The notes under the pieces: generated by a model
The model's input: the letters and a program-made list of their open reading frames with translations, nothing else
What the model was told of the DNA's origin: nothing
The model's database searches: none
Shown: positions 12,222 through 24,112 of the stretch, piece by piece
How positions within the stretch are numbered: position 1 is the first letter of the stretch
How the letters are laid out: each line of letters opens with the position of its first letter
Made by a program: the position numbers and the translations under genes
NCBI GenBank assembly: GCA_014529385.2
Contig: CM043969.1
Location: 75,502,676 to 75,566,675 of the forward strand
Direction: 5' to 3'
DNA length: 64,000 nucleotides
DNA from: Adiantum capillus-veneris
Taxonomy: Eukaryota; Streptophyta; Polypodiopsida; Polypodiales; Pteridaceae

Positions 12222-13490
12222 TCATCGGTGAGGTTTCCTGTGGTTATCTGAGTTGGCTGGAAGATTTTCTTGGTGATAAGAAGTTGTAATTCTGCCGCTC
12301 TTTGTTTGATGGTCTTCCAAGGTTTTTGAACTTTTGTTTGTGCCTCCACTGAAGTCGATATGTTTGTATTCTTTGTTGCATGTTCTGGTTGAACTTCTTT
12401 TCATTTCCATATCTTTTTGTTGACTTTGTTTGCACAGATACTCGTGTTTGTTGTCGTTGACGCTACTTGTTTCGGCGTGATGGCTGTATGGTCTAGCTTG
12501 TCATTGGCAGTTGTAGACAACTGTTCATTGGTCTTCTCCGGCATCCATACTTGTGTTGTTGGCTTGTTTTGAATTGGTACTTTTGGATGCCATACCAATA
12601 TAGTCCGTTGCGGATTCTTCTTGTTAATAATTGTTCTTCGAAGCTTTGCTTTCGTAGGGTTATTTGTCTTTTCTTCAGTCAACTCCCTTATAGGAATTAA
12701 GCTGTCTTGCCTGAGCCAAACTTGATATTTCCACCCTTGATGAAATTGTGCCTCAGATAGATCTGTACGTCACACCCACACTTGCTTGGTTCCCTACATG
12801 ATTGTTGGCATTTGATAATACATTTCTTGCCATCCAAACTTTGATTGTTGTTGATTAGTGCGTTGCGGATGTATGGACTCCTGTCTCCACATTGACACGT
12901 ATTTATCATAGGATAAGAAGGGTTCTGAAAAGTTGTCATTTTTGAACAATGCTTCATTAGTATCCAAATCAATGAATACTCTGTTAACTTTCATCCACGA
13001 CACTGCTAAGATACACGGCGTTGCTGATCTATTTGGTGGTAGCACATGGAACTTATGAGTGTACGTGTGCCCCTGCACTGTGATTGGTAACATAATAGAC
13101 CACAAAGTGGTCACCTCATCACCCGATGCGACTTTCAACTTGTGTGTTTCTGTGAATTTCGTCATTGGTCCAAGTTTTTGAAAGAGCTCAAAGCTGATGA
13201 CACTCAATTTCACCCCAGTGTCAAGCAATGCATAGGCTTCTACTTGTTCTGTGCCTGCATATGCTTTAATGTAAGGACTACACCACGTGTCCTCATCCTG
13301 AGCCATAAGGTCTGTGATTGTCCTTGCTAGTTTTTCGCTTTGTATATCCGCTTCGATTGTTTGGATTGTTGGAAGAGGATATTCTTCAGTCATCCTGAGC
13401 CATAAGGTCTGTGATTGTCCTTGCTAGTTTTTCGCTTTGTATATCCGCTTCGATTGTTTGGATTGTTGGAAGAGGATATTCTTCAGTCAT
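12222..13490 (-). pseudogene. Second protease-like domain and W-x-P-K tail of element 1
   Basis: Downstream of integrase on the same strand. The piece 13393-12794 has YALLDTGVKLSVIS at residues 54-67, with D58-T59-G60 (nt 13222-13214), followed about 70 residues later by the hydrophobic block CILAVSWM. This is the layout of a retropepsin-like aspartic protease. The following piece, 12682-12401, contains LVWHPK and QVWMPEK, two W-x-P motifs resembling those in the same place in element 2. A perfect 97-bp tandem duplication (13294-13487) breaks the junction with the integrase C-terminus. Protease activity is not shown; a substrate-binding relic or a viral-style dUTPase-like fold are weaker alternatives because of the clear DTG. 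Confidence 0.65.
13294..13487. repeat. 97-bp perfect tandem duplication
   Basis: Copies 13294-13390 and 13391-13487 look identical. The length is not a multiple of three, so it shifts frame between integrase and protease 2. Identity suggests a recent event. Confidence 0.92.
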
Positions 13491-13559
13491 CATCGGTGTG
13501 ACCATGTTTATTGTCCTCAGAAAATGCTTTCGCTTAGCAATGCGTTCCTTGGCTTCTTG

Positions 13560-15180
13560 CTATGCATGGTCATGAACTCGTTGCTGTTCCTGTCTATAGG
13601 CTTTTCCATAATGCAATTGAAACAACATCCCAGGAGTTAGAGGTAGATGATACTTTTTCAAACGACACCCACTATTCCAATTCGGCATTTCTTTTCCATC
13701 TAGTGTTGACAGTTTTATTGCTCCGCTAGACGAGATATCTTGGAGCAAATAAGGCCCCATTCCTCTTTTCTTTAGTTTCTTGGCATGCTGTTTAAGGGTG
13801 TATACTAAGACATAGTCCCCCGTTTTAAAGTCCTTGTTTCTGTTGTCTTTTCTTGGCAAAAATGGTTGCTACTGCATTGAGTCGTAACTCGTCTAGTTTT
13901 TCTAGGTCATCTAACTGTTCTGAAAGCTCATGGCCCGTCCAGTCCAACCGTTTAGCTACCCTTAGCGTTGGAATCAAAAATTCAATAGGCAGTATTGCAT
14001 TTAACCCATACACCATATTAAATGGTGTAGCATTGAGTGTTATTTTATATGCAACTCGATAAGCCCACAATGCTGAATATAGCATTTGATCCCAGGCCGT
14101 CCTTGTTTCACTAACCAATTTTGTAAGAACTGTGCACAATATTTTGTTGGTCACTTATGCTTGGCCATTGGCTTGTGGATGGTAGGGTGCAGATTTGCGA
14201 TGAATTGCCATAAGCTTAGTCAAGCGATGTTCGATAACTTCATTTACAAAGTGCATCCCTCTATCACTCACCAGCGCCGATTGGTAGGCCATATTGTGTA
14301 AAAACATATTTATATAAGAATTGTCCTGTAGTTCTTGCATCTGCCTTTGTTGTGGCTTTTGCTCCACCCATTTGGTCATATAATCAGTGGCCACTATGAT
14401 GTATTGTGCTTGTGAACAATAAGCTGGTGGAGTAATAGGACCAACAAAGTCCAATCCCCATTTAGCGAATGCTCGAGCACTCATCATTCGTCTTAAAGGC
14501 ATGTCGTCTCTCTAACTGGTACCTTAGTGCATTGACATTCATCACACCTTTTCATGAATTCTGCTGCATCTTGAATCATGGTCGGCCACCATATGCCTGC
14601 AATCATAATGATTTTTACGGTTCTCCCTGCCGAAAAATGACCCCCTGCTATGCCTACATGGGCTTGCTCCAATAATGGAAAGTAGTCATTTTCATGAGGA
14701 ACTATCCTCAACTGGTCATCGGTTCCTCTTTTATACAATTGGTCACTAATGATGGTATACCTATTCGCTTCGATTTGTAAATCGTTTTGTCTGGCTTTAG
14801 ACCAATCTCCTGGAAACTCCCTATTAGTCAAATATTCCACAATAGAATGACTCCATGCGGGTGCTATCGTCACTTGGTATAATGTGGCATAATCCACAGT
14901 GGTATTGGCTATGCAAAAGTTGCATTTCTTGATGTAATTAGCTACATCGCCTGCCATTCCAGGCCAATACACTCCAAGTCTTTGTAATCGTTCATAGGTT
15001 ATTTGATTTCCTCGATGGAAACCCCCTATCTGTGTATGTGCCTCCTCTAGATACGTGTCGTACTCCTCTGGGCCTAACACAACCTTAGAATTCCATCGTT
15101 ACCATGATGATACATTCTTCCCACAAGCATAGTGTAATTTTGTGCTTGTCTAACGTCTTCCACTGTGTGTCTTTCGTCAA
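13560..15180 (-). pseudogene. Integrase of element 1, HHCC domain twice
   Basis: Two successive zinc-binding modules precede the core. The first (about 15180-14900) has a lead-in GRMYHHGNDGILRL and then EEAH, GGFH and C-x2-C (CNFC). The second (about 14760-14520) has YKRGTDDQLRI, then EQAH, GGHF and CDEC. The core (14502-14130) shows GLDFVGPI, ATDYMTKW and SDRGMHF, then QANGQA directly followed by TAA where the third catalytic residue (Glu of DDE) is expected. Reading continues in a shifted piece, 14154-13825 (ALWAYRVAYK), and the C-terminal domain, 13859-13640 (GDYVLVY, GPYLL). No chromodomain is visible. The enzyme is inactive as encoded. Confidence 0.85.
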
Positions 15181-15211
15181 GATTCATTCCATATGTCAAC
15201 AACGGAATAAT

Positions 15212-17174
15212 CTACTCTGACCACTTCGGTACCATCTCTATATTAAATAGGTATGCGTTTGGGAGATCATCATATACACCAGTAGCCTTTTCGCCATTTA
15301 GTAATCGAGAAAGGTGGTCTGCTCTTTGATGAGTTTTTCCTTTCTTTACTACTACCGTAAAATCAAACTCCAGCAACACAATGAACCATCTTACAATTCG
15401 TCCCGTGTTACAAGGTTTGTTTACTAAGTACAAAAGTGCCTGATGATCCACAAAAAATGTGAATTTGTTTGCAAGCAAATAATGACAAAAGTTCTTTACC
15501 ACGTATATCATACCTAATCCTTCTCTTTCGGTGGTCGTATAATTCTTCTTTGCACTGTTGAGTTGTCTACTAGCAAAACTGATGGGAAAATATGTATTAC
15601 CCTCTTCTGGTTGTGCTAATATACAGCCTATTGCAAATGCTGAAGCATCTACATGTACATGGAAAATCTTTGACCAATCTGGTGCTTTTAGAATTGGTGC
15701 AGATACCAATGCATCTTTTAATTTCTGGAATGACTCCTCACATTTGTCGGTCCATATGAAGATCGTGATCAGACTATACAAGGGTTTTGCTATTACAACA
15801 TACATGTAGATAAAACGTCGGTAGTATCCACAATGTCCCATAAATGATTGTACCTCTTGTACAGTGTTTGGTCTTGGCAATTCTATGATCACCTTTATTT
15901 TGTCTTCATCAGTGGTAATTCCATTAGCCGATACTATGTGGCCTAGGATCTTGCCTTGCCGTACCATGAATACACATTTTTCTGGGTTGAGGCAAATCCT
16001 ATACGTTCTGCATTTTTTGAATACCTTTCTAAGATGATCTATATGGTCTTCTCTCAATAGAGAATAGACACACAAGTCATCCATGTAAATATCCAAAAAT
16101 ATTCGCAAGTATTCTTTGAAAGCATGTGTCATTAATCTCTGAAATGTGGCTGGAGCATTGGTCAAGCCAAATGGCATTACCCTAAACGCATATATGCCCC
16201 ATTTAGTTGCAAACGCTGTTTTGTACTGATCTTCTAGTTTAACCCCCAATTGGTTATAACCAAAGAATCCGTCCATAAAGCTATAGGCCTGCTTGCCTGC
16301 TACTCGTTCTAGGACGTGTTCCGTGATAGGAAGAGGATAATTGTCCCTTCGTTGCTGCATTTACCTTCTTGGGATTCACACACACCCGTAATTTCCCGTT
16401 TTTCTTAGGTACCACCACGATTGGCGACACCCAGTCAGTGTGCTCTATCTCATAAATAAATTCAGCATCCATAAGTTTGTCTATCTTGTCCTTGATCCTT
16501 TTGGCGAATGTCTCATTGTACGTGTACGGAAGTTGTTTGCTTGGCTTTGCATCCGACTTCAGAGGGATCGACCGTTCACAAATGTTAGGATCCACCCTCT
16601 TCAGATCTTTGTATGACCAGGAAAATACATCACGAAATTCTTTAAGTGTTTTGATTAGTAAGTCCTCTTCTTCGTGGCTTAGATTAGTGGAAATGTAAGC
16701 AGGTCGAGGACACTCTCCCGGCTCTGCTAGGTCTATTTTCTTGGTGTTCTCTGGCCCATCATAGGACTCGTTGGGTTTAGGCTCTCTCATCGGTTGTTGC
16801 TGGATCACCAATTTTCTCTCCTGAATGGTGTACTTACAATAGTGAGGAGGTACATCTATCTCTTTACTCCCATCACTAGCGTTCGACCCATCACTACTCT
16901 CCATCTCAGTTGTCCATACATTTTTCAGCTTTTTTTTCAAATTATTGTATTTCTTTTTCCGCTCAACTTTCTTTATAATTGGATCTTCAAAGACATCCAA
17001 TATTTCCCTCGCAACTCTCTTTTTTGCCTTGCTAGTTTTCTTAAATTTCAATAGTCTTGCCTTGAAACCTGGGTCTTCAGCAATCTTAAGAAACCTTCTT
17101 GACACTTTATCCTTAGCACAATCAACAACACGAATGTTCATAAGTAAATGTGTCTTACTCCTAAACTCAGGCAT
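15212..17174 (-). pseudogene. Reverse transcriptase-RNase H of element 1
   Basis: The first piece, 17174-16281, enters RT at FIYEIEHTDWVSPIVVVPKKNGKLRVCV; a frameshift near 16345 leads to the piece 16360-15212. That piece has YPLPITEHVLERVAGKQAYSF-type RT palm sequence, the catalytic YMDD box (IYMDDLCVYS), then RNase H with FHVHVDAS, YTTTEREGLGMIY and FVDHQALLYL, giving the D-E-D acidic residues. The order RT, RNase H, then integrase is that of Ty3/gypsy. Close similarity to element 2 (36.0-37.2 kb) shows that both belong to one lineage. N-terminal to RT is a Lys-rich linker (17170-16900). Confidence 0.93.
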
Positions 17175-17211
17175 TGGTCTAAACCTAGTTGGTAGACTTT
17201 TATGGTGTCGC

Positions 17212-18450
17212 CTATTCTTGTATCTTTTTTTGGCGTCTCACACTTTGGTTCGTGAAGTTGTAAAAGACGTCATTGTCTTGATCTTGATGGTCGTCTTCTT
17301 TCGTATTTTCCGACTTCTCCTCATCTGCATTATCTTCGTTTTCACATCGATCAGAAGAATCATAAAATTCTTCTCCATCCTGCTTGATGTTTTTAGTGGG
17401 GATGTCCACATAACCCACTATCTTAATATGAAAATTCGTTTCCGTTTGATTGAATCTCGCATTCTGGGTGTCTCCTTCATTCTCGTCTTCCTTCACAATT
17501 TTTCTCAACATGTAGTATGGTACGATATTGTAGCCATTCTCGTCACAAAATTTTGTGGAAGTGACTTCATTGACGCACACATCCGAAGTAGCCAAAATTT
17601 GAGACCATTCTAGGGGTTCAAGCTTCTCTTTAGGGAAGGGCTCTCGTATATAGGCATCTTCTTCCAATACCCTCTGTAGTGTCCTTTCATTGTGGTCGAA
17701 TTCACTACATTGAGATGCTACGCACATCCATATCTCCTTTTTCTTACAGAACCACGCTGGGACTTCTGGTCCACTAATGGTGGCTAAGTAGAAATATTCC
17801 ATAGGTGTTCTCGTGGCATCATGGTAGCTATGATTCCTCATATTTACACGTGTAGTGGTTTCAGAATGTCTTAGATACAAATAAACATACCCCCAGTCTT
17901 GCACTAGCTTGAGTTGCCTCATGAACGGCCTACCAAGGATGATTTCATAATTGTTTTTCTTGCCGAAATCTACTATGGCAAATGTATGTTCATACTCTAT
18001 GCCACATGAAGATACCACAATTGCCTCAAGCAATCCTACAGGTATTTCTACGTGCCCATCCGCTAGTTGCAATTTCATTCTAGTTGTTCGTATTGCCGGT
18101 TTTTCCCATTTTTCCCATAGCAATTTGGTAGCAATGGCAATGCCAGCTCCACTATCAAGTATGGCCTTAGTCTCTATGCCGTTATACTCGACTGGTAGAG
18201 TAGTGTTGCCGTCTTCACCCTCACAATACTCTCCAACTTTGTTGAGAGGCACTGGTCTGGTGTTGACTCTGTTCGGCTCTGTGTCATTAAGCTCAGTTTC
18301 GAAGAACTTAAGAGGCGTCCTTATACGAAATTTTTCAAGACATTTTCCCACTTCCATCCACATGCTTGGCCTAATTTTTAACAATTCTGCCAATGTGATT
18401 GTACACTTGACCGGAGTAGACAACAAGTCTATCAAAATTTTAGTGTCCAA
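17212..18450 (-). CDS. Protease 1 of element 1
   Basis: Open for 412 residues. Residues about 78-200 hold the retropepsin-like domain: AILDSGAGIAIATK with D99-S100-G101 (nt 18156-18148) and, about 70 residues on, EIILGRPFM. This is the usual place for gypsy protease, between gag and RT. The C-terminal 190 residues are acidic and end in a Asp/Glu-rich stretch before RT. Boundaries with flanking gag and RT frames are broken by stops, so the start shown is only the first ATG of the open stretch. It should process the polyprotein if functional. Confidence 0.8.
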   Translation of the reverse strand: MDTKILIDLLSTPVKCTITLAELLKIRPSMWMEVGKCLEKFRIRTPLKFFETELNDTEPNRVNTRPVPLNKVGEYCEGEDGNTTLPVEYNGIETKAILDSGAGIAIATKLLWEKWEKPAIRTTRMKLQLADGHVEIPVGLLEAIVVSSCGIEYEHTFAIVDFGKKNNYEIILGRPFMRQLKLVQDWGYVYLYLRHSETTTRVNMRNHSYHDATRTPMEYFYLATISGPEVPAWFCKKKEIWMCVASQCSEFDHNERTLQRVLEEDAYIREPFPKEKLEPLEWSQILATSDVCVNEVTSTKFCDENGYNIVPYYMLRKIVKEDENEGDTQNARFNQTETNFHIKIVGYVDIPTKNIKQDGEEFYDSSDRCENEDNADEEKSENTKEDDHQDQDNDVFYNFTNQSVRRQKKIQE

Positions 18451-18507
18451 TTGATTTGACCCTCCTATTCTTTGAGAAGGTACCCTTCGAATTTCCGACT
18501 TTGCCTC

Positions 18508-19230
18508 CTAGTCCCCCATGTATGGTGGCAAAGTTCTGAGTGATGCTGGTCTACTATCTTCTGATGCAACTGAACCATCATTCCCTTGAAATGATTTAGC
18601 ATCTAAATCCCATGGTAATTTATTCAAGTTCAACTCCGAGAAAGGCGCTGATTGGACTGTTTTTGTCTCATATTTTTCTTGAGCTTTTCTCACCATTTCC
18701 CATAGCTCTTCATACCATTTTTCTTCCACAATGGGTGCATATGGTGGAAAACCCTTCAATGATTCATCAGTGCTATTAGGAACGACTCTTGCATCCTCTA
18801 CATTAGGCAAGGATTTAACGTTTTCTATCTTGTCAGGTACCCTTTGTTCAGTTTTGATAGGTGTTTCATTGTTTGGTGGTTTGATTATTCTATCCCTCAC
18901 TTCCATAGGTGGAGGATCTAGTAAGGCTTGTGCAGTTTCAATCAACTGCTTGCACATCTCTAGTCTCTATTTTTTAATCTCTGGATATGGATATGTCATC
19001 CACCTTTGCTCTAGAGTCTGTCTGTTTTTCAATCTTGCTTCATAGGCTTGCAGGATTGCATCCAAGGGTTCATTGACCTTATCTACCAATATAGACCCTC
19101 CTGAGATTGCACTCCTAGGTCCCGCCGTCGATTTTAGAGAGTCAGACTCTCTCTGTTGTTTAAGTTGCTCTCGAGCCATTGTTAGCTCAACTTCTATAGC
19201 CTTCTGTTTTCGTTCACGTCTAGCTTTCAT
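18508..19230 (-). pseudogene. Gag-protease linker of element 1
   Basis: Two open pieces, 19230-18967 (Arg/Glu/Lys-rich helix, REQLKQQRESD) and 18957-18508 (Pro/Glu-rich). They link the zinc-knuckle region to protease 1 and contain no recognised domain. A stop and frame change separate them. Confidence 0.5.
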
Positions 19231-19252
19231 TTTTGCTCTTCATTCTTGGAAT

Positions 19253-21865
19253 TCATTTTTGCTCTTCATTCTTTCCAAGGATTATCACGACTGATGCTAG
19301 ACTTGTCAGTCTTGATTTCCTCTTGATTTTCATCCCTACTCTTGGGTTGATTGTCATCTTTCTTGTTTGGGCTCTCGTCAAGACCTTAACAAGAATTGTA
19401 GTTTCATTTTCTGACCCTCCACTGGAAGGCACTACTCCCAGCATGTTCAAAGTAGTCTTTCCTCCTTTTCTCGGGTTCTTAGGGCAATCAGGAATCAAGT
19501 GAGTAATTCCACACTCGGTGCAATATGAGTTGACTCCAATGATTTCATCATGAGGAAAATCTCTTAGCCAATGGTCTCCACCACACTTGTAGCAAGGTCC
19601 CTTAGGCTGTTGAGGTGCTCCTTGAGCTCCTCTTTGTTGGTGTGCATGCCTCTGCCCGCCCATGCCTCTGTTGGCTATGAACAACAATGTTCATTCATCC
19701 AAGCTGTATCTTCCTTCTCCTGCTGCATGTGCAGTTGTTGGTGGTCCTGTACTTCCAATCATGCTACAAGGTTCTGGCGTTGGGGGTTCTTCTGGTGTAT
19801 AATAGACAAAATTTGCTGCATATCCATTGGAATCATCGTAATATGCATGCATACGAAAGCGTTCTCTTCTGGTTTGTTTACCGTTGGTGTGTATCTTATG
19901 CCTACCGATCTTACTCCTGGTAGGGGTGGTTGTTGCCCCAATACTGGTCGTGGTCTTTCAACACCTACAGGTCCAGGTAGGTTGCCTGCTTGATACCTAG
20001 GCATCGGTGGGAGTTGAGGAGATGCTGCCTGAACTTGGGGAGCATATGGGCACTCTTTCACATATCCCTTGTTATAATAACATTCCTTCGTCACATGGTT
20101 TGTCCATTTTTGTTCAATAGCACACCACTTCGGCTGTTTAGCCTGAGGCTTGGCATACATATTAATTTTTTTTAGCACTTCTTCTACAAGCTGCTCCTGG
20201 CTTACAGCTACTTCTCCTTTCGGTTCTGTCTTAGCGGACTTGCTTCCACTTTGTTGTGAGGATGGATCGTCATCAAGATCCTTGAATTCACCCTCCTTGT
20301 AGACCGCACAATCGTCTACAAGGTAAAGAGCTTCCTTAGTTAACTCATTTAACGTCGTGCTCCTCTTCATATGTAAGTCCTTCTGGAGATCTGCTTTCCT
20401 TAGTCCTTGAATAAATATGAGCATAAGTCTGGACTGAGTTGGCAGTTCTTCCACAGGGCAGAACTTCACATATCGTTTTAGTCGTAGGGCTGCCTTTTGC
20501 ACAGATTCCCCTTCTTTCTGTTTGAACTTATGGATTTGTGAGAATGTATTATGAGCTATTCCCCTTTGTGAGAATTACTCAATAAACTCGTCAAAAACCT
20601 TCTCCATAGACTCGAAATCTCTACGCTCCACAGAGTCAAACCAAATAGCGGCATCCTCCTCTAGAGTAAGCCCAAACCCTGTAAATTGAGTAGGGAAGTC
20701 CAACACTTCTTCAGCTCTAATTACACGCACAAAGGCTGCTACATGATCCCTAGGATATTTGTTTCCCGTGTATTTCTTGTTTACCCATTTTTGCACCTGC
20801 GAAGGTCTAATTCTACGATGGTCTACAAATCTCATCATTGATTCTCCTCGTCCTACTCGATATACCTCCTTTGGCCTTCGGTAGTGGGAGGGTTCCTCTC
20901 CCAGAGGTGCCACTAAGCCATAATTTCTGATGGTTTTTGTAAGAGGTGGTTCATCTCTTCGAACTCGTTCTATGGGTTTTCTTCTAGGCTGCGCCGAATC
21001 TTGAGTTTTTGGCTTACTCTCACCTTGATATTGTGAATAGGTGGTGGTTCTTATAAATCTCTTAGCCCTCTTGTAGTTGGATAACCATCTCTGTTTTGGT
21101 TTTGTTCTAATGTCACACTTTGTTGAAGCCATGCCTACAATGATGGTTGGGTTGCTTGTTGGTTATGGTAGTTGAACGTCTGTTGTCGGCGGTGGTTAGA
21201 ATATGAAGTTGTCTGGTACTCTCCTGAAAATGGATTTGTTGACTTACTAGGGGGATAGGTGGACCTTGGTACTTCTTCGGGGGCATATGTTGATGTTTCT
21301 AGACCTATTGCCTTTTCTACCTCCTCTGGGAGGATTCGTTTGTATTCTTGCCCATACCTGTCAACAAAAATGATATCCTTCCCCATAGAAATTTCATAAG
21401 AGAATAAGTAAAGAACCTTGTCTTTGCTTAATTCATTTGGGTAGGGTTCTTTGCATCGAAAATAAGAGACTACTCCCTCGCTCTCATGCTTGTAAATTCC
21501 CACACTAGAGACCCTGGTTGTTTTTTATCATACATAAAAAGAGCTCCAGGTCGATCAATTTTTGGAGGCGGTTCTTGAGTTTCTGAGACCACTTTTCCTT
21601 TTGCCACATTATCTCCATATCTGTTGTAATCCTCAGGGTTGCTAACTATCAGATAGTGGTTCCCCTTTTCATCTCGGAATCTATCTCCATCATCATAGAC
21701 TTGAATTATCTCTAGTCTCTGAGACGGTCTTTCTTCTATACAAATACACTTGCGTCCCCGATAGTCAGAATAAACTAGGGCTCCCCTAGAGTTTGTTCCT
21801 TCTAAGAAGATTATAGTGAACTTGGCATCGTTCAAAGAGTTATAGGAGGTACTTCCTCCTAGCAT
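19253..21865 (-). pseudogene. Gag of element 1
   Basis: Four open pieces on the minus strand. 21865-21470 and 21503-21135 are an N-terminal region with no known domain. 21132-20575 and 20502-19759 are in the same frame, separated by a single TAA, and form the gag core (YPRDHVAAFVRV, DAAIWFDS, then LIFIQGLRKADLQKDL). 19687-19253 carries zinc knuckles: CYKCGGDHWLRDFP, where Phe replaces the last Cys, and CTECGITHLIPDCP, which is intact (C-x2-C-x3-H-x4-C). Gag packages the RNA in virus-like particles. A repeated Gln/Pro-rich segment precedes the knuckles. Nonsense and frameshift changes make it non-functional. Confidence 0.8.
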
Positions 21866-23429
21866 TGGTCCTTCACCAGAGAAACCTCATGGCTGTTGAC
21901 TCCCCATCATGAAGAAGGACTTATCTGATGAAGTGTCAGTATCACTACCCTCCTCAATGATCGGTGCTAATGGGTGTAGCCTTGTCTGAGTTACACTCTC
22001 CTCAGTGGACGTGGTGCTTACTTGACTTTTGACACTTTTAGCTCCTGACTCAAAAAAGGCTCCTTCCTGACCTTAAATACATAAGACTCAAAGCTGTATT
22101 GCAAACTTAAAGCTTACTTGGACTTCTCCTGCCTGTGCAGTTATGTGCCTTCTGGAATCTACACATGTATGGTTAGTATGTTCACAAGGGTTGTCTTTGA
22201 ACCGTTGAATAAATTTTTCAATTATGTACAACAAATATCAATTTTCTATGACACTGGTCACTCTGAGAAATTTTGCATTTTTTCCCCACTGAATGTCTCA
22301 GGGTCTTCTAGTAGTCAAATTTCAGATTTGAAATGAAGGTTGGGATCTAAGTGAAGAGCTTATCCCTGCTGTGTAGTCACAATTTGCAAAAAATGTCTGA
22401 CTCATGAATTCCTTGGTCTATCGCGATAGACTAGGCATCTACATTAGTACAAGTCAATTTAGAACTGTGACTTCACCTTTGGGTTCCCCTTACTCTCTAG
22501 AGTCTATCCCTTGAATTTCATACAATTTGGACTCTTGGTTTGTGTTTTAGGCCAAATCTAATGTTTTTGTCAGACACTGAATCTCTATCTGGACCTTAGA
22601 CTCACTTCTAGTGATCCAAACACCTTGAAACTTGGTATGTGAGCTCTTTAGGTCCTATTTAAGCTAACCCTAGGAACGTTTTGCAAAATAAGGTCTACAG
22701 GCCAACTTCCTTAGTCTATCGCGATAGACTCAGCAAAGGGCAACTGGGATGTGATTTTTTTACTATTTTTGGATAGTTTGGTTTCTTGTGCCCTAAGAAG
22801 TCTATCCCTCAAATTTCATTCAATTTGGACTCCTTTTGACCTTGGACTCAAGCACTTTTACTTTTCTATGGCAAATTCACAGATCAGATGCACTTGAAGT
22901 GATGTAAATTTGATGACAATTCAAAGTTAAGCTTGTGAATATCAGAGTGGTTACATCTCTTTTTGGCCTCTTTAGGTTCACTTAGAGTTTTCTCATGGCA
23001 ATCCCTTGTTTCTTTTTGTTGGTTTTGGTCGCAATTTAACGTTTTCTCAAGCGCTGGATCATAAATCCAAATGTCTACTCTATTCACACCCTTAAAGAGT
23101 GTATGGTGTGGGTTTTTCTTTCAGGCAAGCAAACAACCTCGTTGTTTCTTCTCTTTGTTTGTTTTGCGTTTTCACAGCGTTTGTCTACACTATTTCTACA
23201 CAACCATAACAAGCACTCAAAACCATAGAACCATAACTCCACATTATCCTACCTAACTAAATCTAACTAGTCGCAGACCCTCGGCAAGACACAGGCTTCC
23301 TGGCTATCCACTAGACCTCAAGATACCCTCTCTTGGATCTTCTCTAAAAGTTTAAGCTCTCTCTAGTCGAAACTAAAGTAAGCTAGCCATCACACGAATG
23401 ATGTAGATCTCCCTACTTAAGGTCTTGTG
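21866..23429. other. Leader of element 1
   Basis: About 1.6 kb between the primer-binding site and gag, without a recognised gene. It contains palindrome copies at 22415-22432 (one mismatch) and 22713-22730 (perfect), and two copies of a ~35-bp phrase starting GTCTATCCCT (22502 and 22800) followed by CAATTTGGACTC. Confidence 0.7.
22713..22730. repeat. Perfect palindrome AGTCTATCGCGATAGACT
   Basis: 18-bp perfect dyad in the element 1 leader; type member of the family found also at 22415, 9824, 10124 and 10412, with half copies in both LTRs (CGCGATAGACT at 6538-6545 and 23785-23795). Confidence 0.9.
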
Positions 23430-23447
23430 TCCCCGGCAGCGGCGCTA
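23430..23447 (-). other. Primer-binding site of element 1
   Basis: Minus-strand TAGCGCCGCTGCCGGGGA starts two bases inside the 5' LTR. It differs by one base from the TGGCGCC-type site common in plant gypsy elements that use a tRNA-Arg-like primer (from memory). Confidence 0.75.
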
Positions 23448-23448
23448 A

Positions 23449-24064
23449 TGTTTTAGGGCAAACTACTCCCATGTTCATGCTCACAAGCAAGACACAGACA
23501 ACATACTTGTCATCTGGTGACACAATTAACCCGTAGGTGCACGGAGGCAATCTCGTTAGCTTGTCAGGTTGAGACCAACCTACACATACATACTTCTATG
23601 ATGCATCAATCACTAATCCTTGTTGACTCCAACCCACTCTATCCCTAAACGCTCATAACACCGTTTACACATCAAATGAACTCGGAATCACTTCAAACTT
23701 GCTAGGCACCATCCCCTCACTAGGATACACTTACCTATAAGTCCAATCTCACCAGATTATAACCCGAGCTACCTCAAATATAGTCGCGATAGACTCACAG
23801 GTCATAACCTAAAAGTGCGAAACCTAACTCTATGAACATCTATGCGTAGCTAATCTCGCCCTCGTTGCATAAAGTACTTGATTGTTGAAAACAGACATCG
23901 TTTGTGCTACTTACAAGCAAAACAAGCTCATGGGAAGATCCCTCGCGAACAGCTCGAAGATGCGAATGAGTGGCGTGGGCGCGTAGCTCTCGGAGAGGGT
24001 ACCGCGATGGTGTGGTCGCTTCGTGAATCCGGTGAGGGAGATGCGTGTAGCGAAGAGGATAAGA

Positions 24065-24112
<48 letters not shown>

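Larger units (their letters stand above)
9614..12243. other. Non-coding spacer of element 1 with palindromes
   Basis: About 2.6 kb between the coiled-coil ORF and the pol tail. No convincing coding region. It holds three near or perfect copies of the 18-bp palindrome family (9824-9841, 10124-10141, 10412-10429), a half copy at 10488-10498, and many GTCTATC half words. Similar text is found in the leader at 22.4-22.8 kb. Confidence 0.65.

Noticed and set aside
10665-12682. Several 60-100 aa frames in the element 1 spacer as genes
   Set aside because: Apart from the tail piece at 12401-12682 they show no domain, no shared sequence with element 2 and chance-like length.
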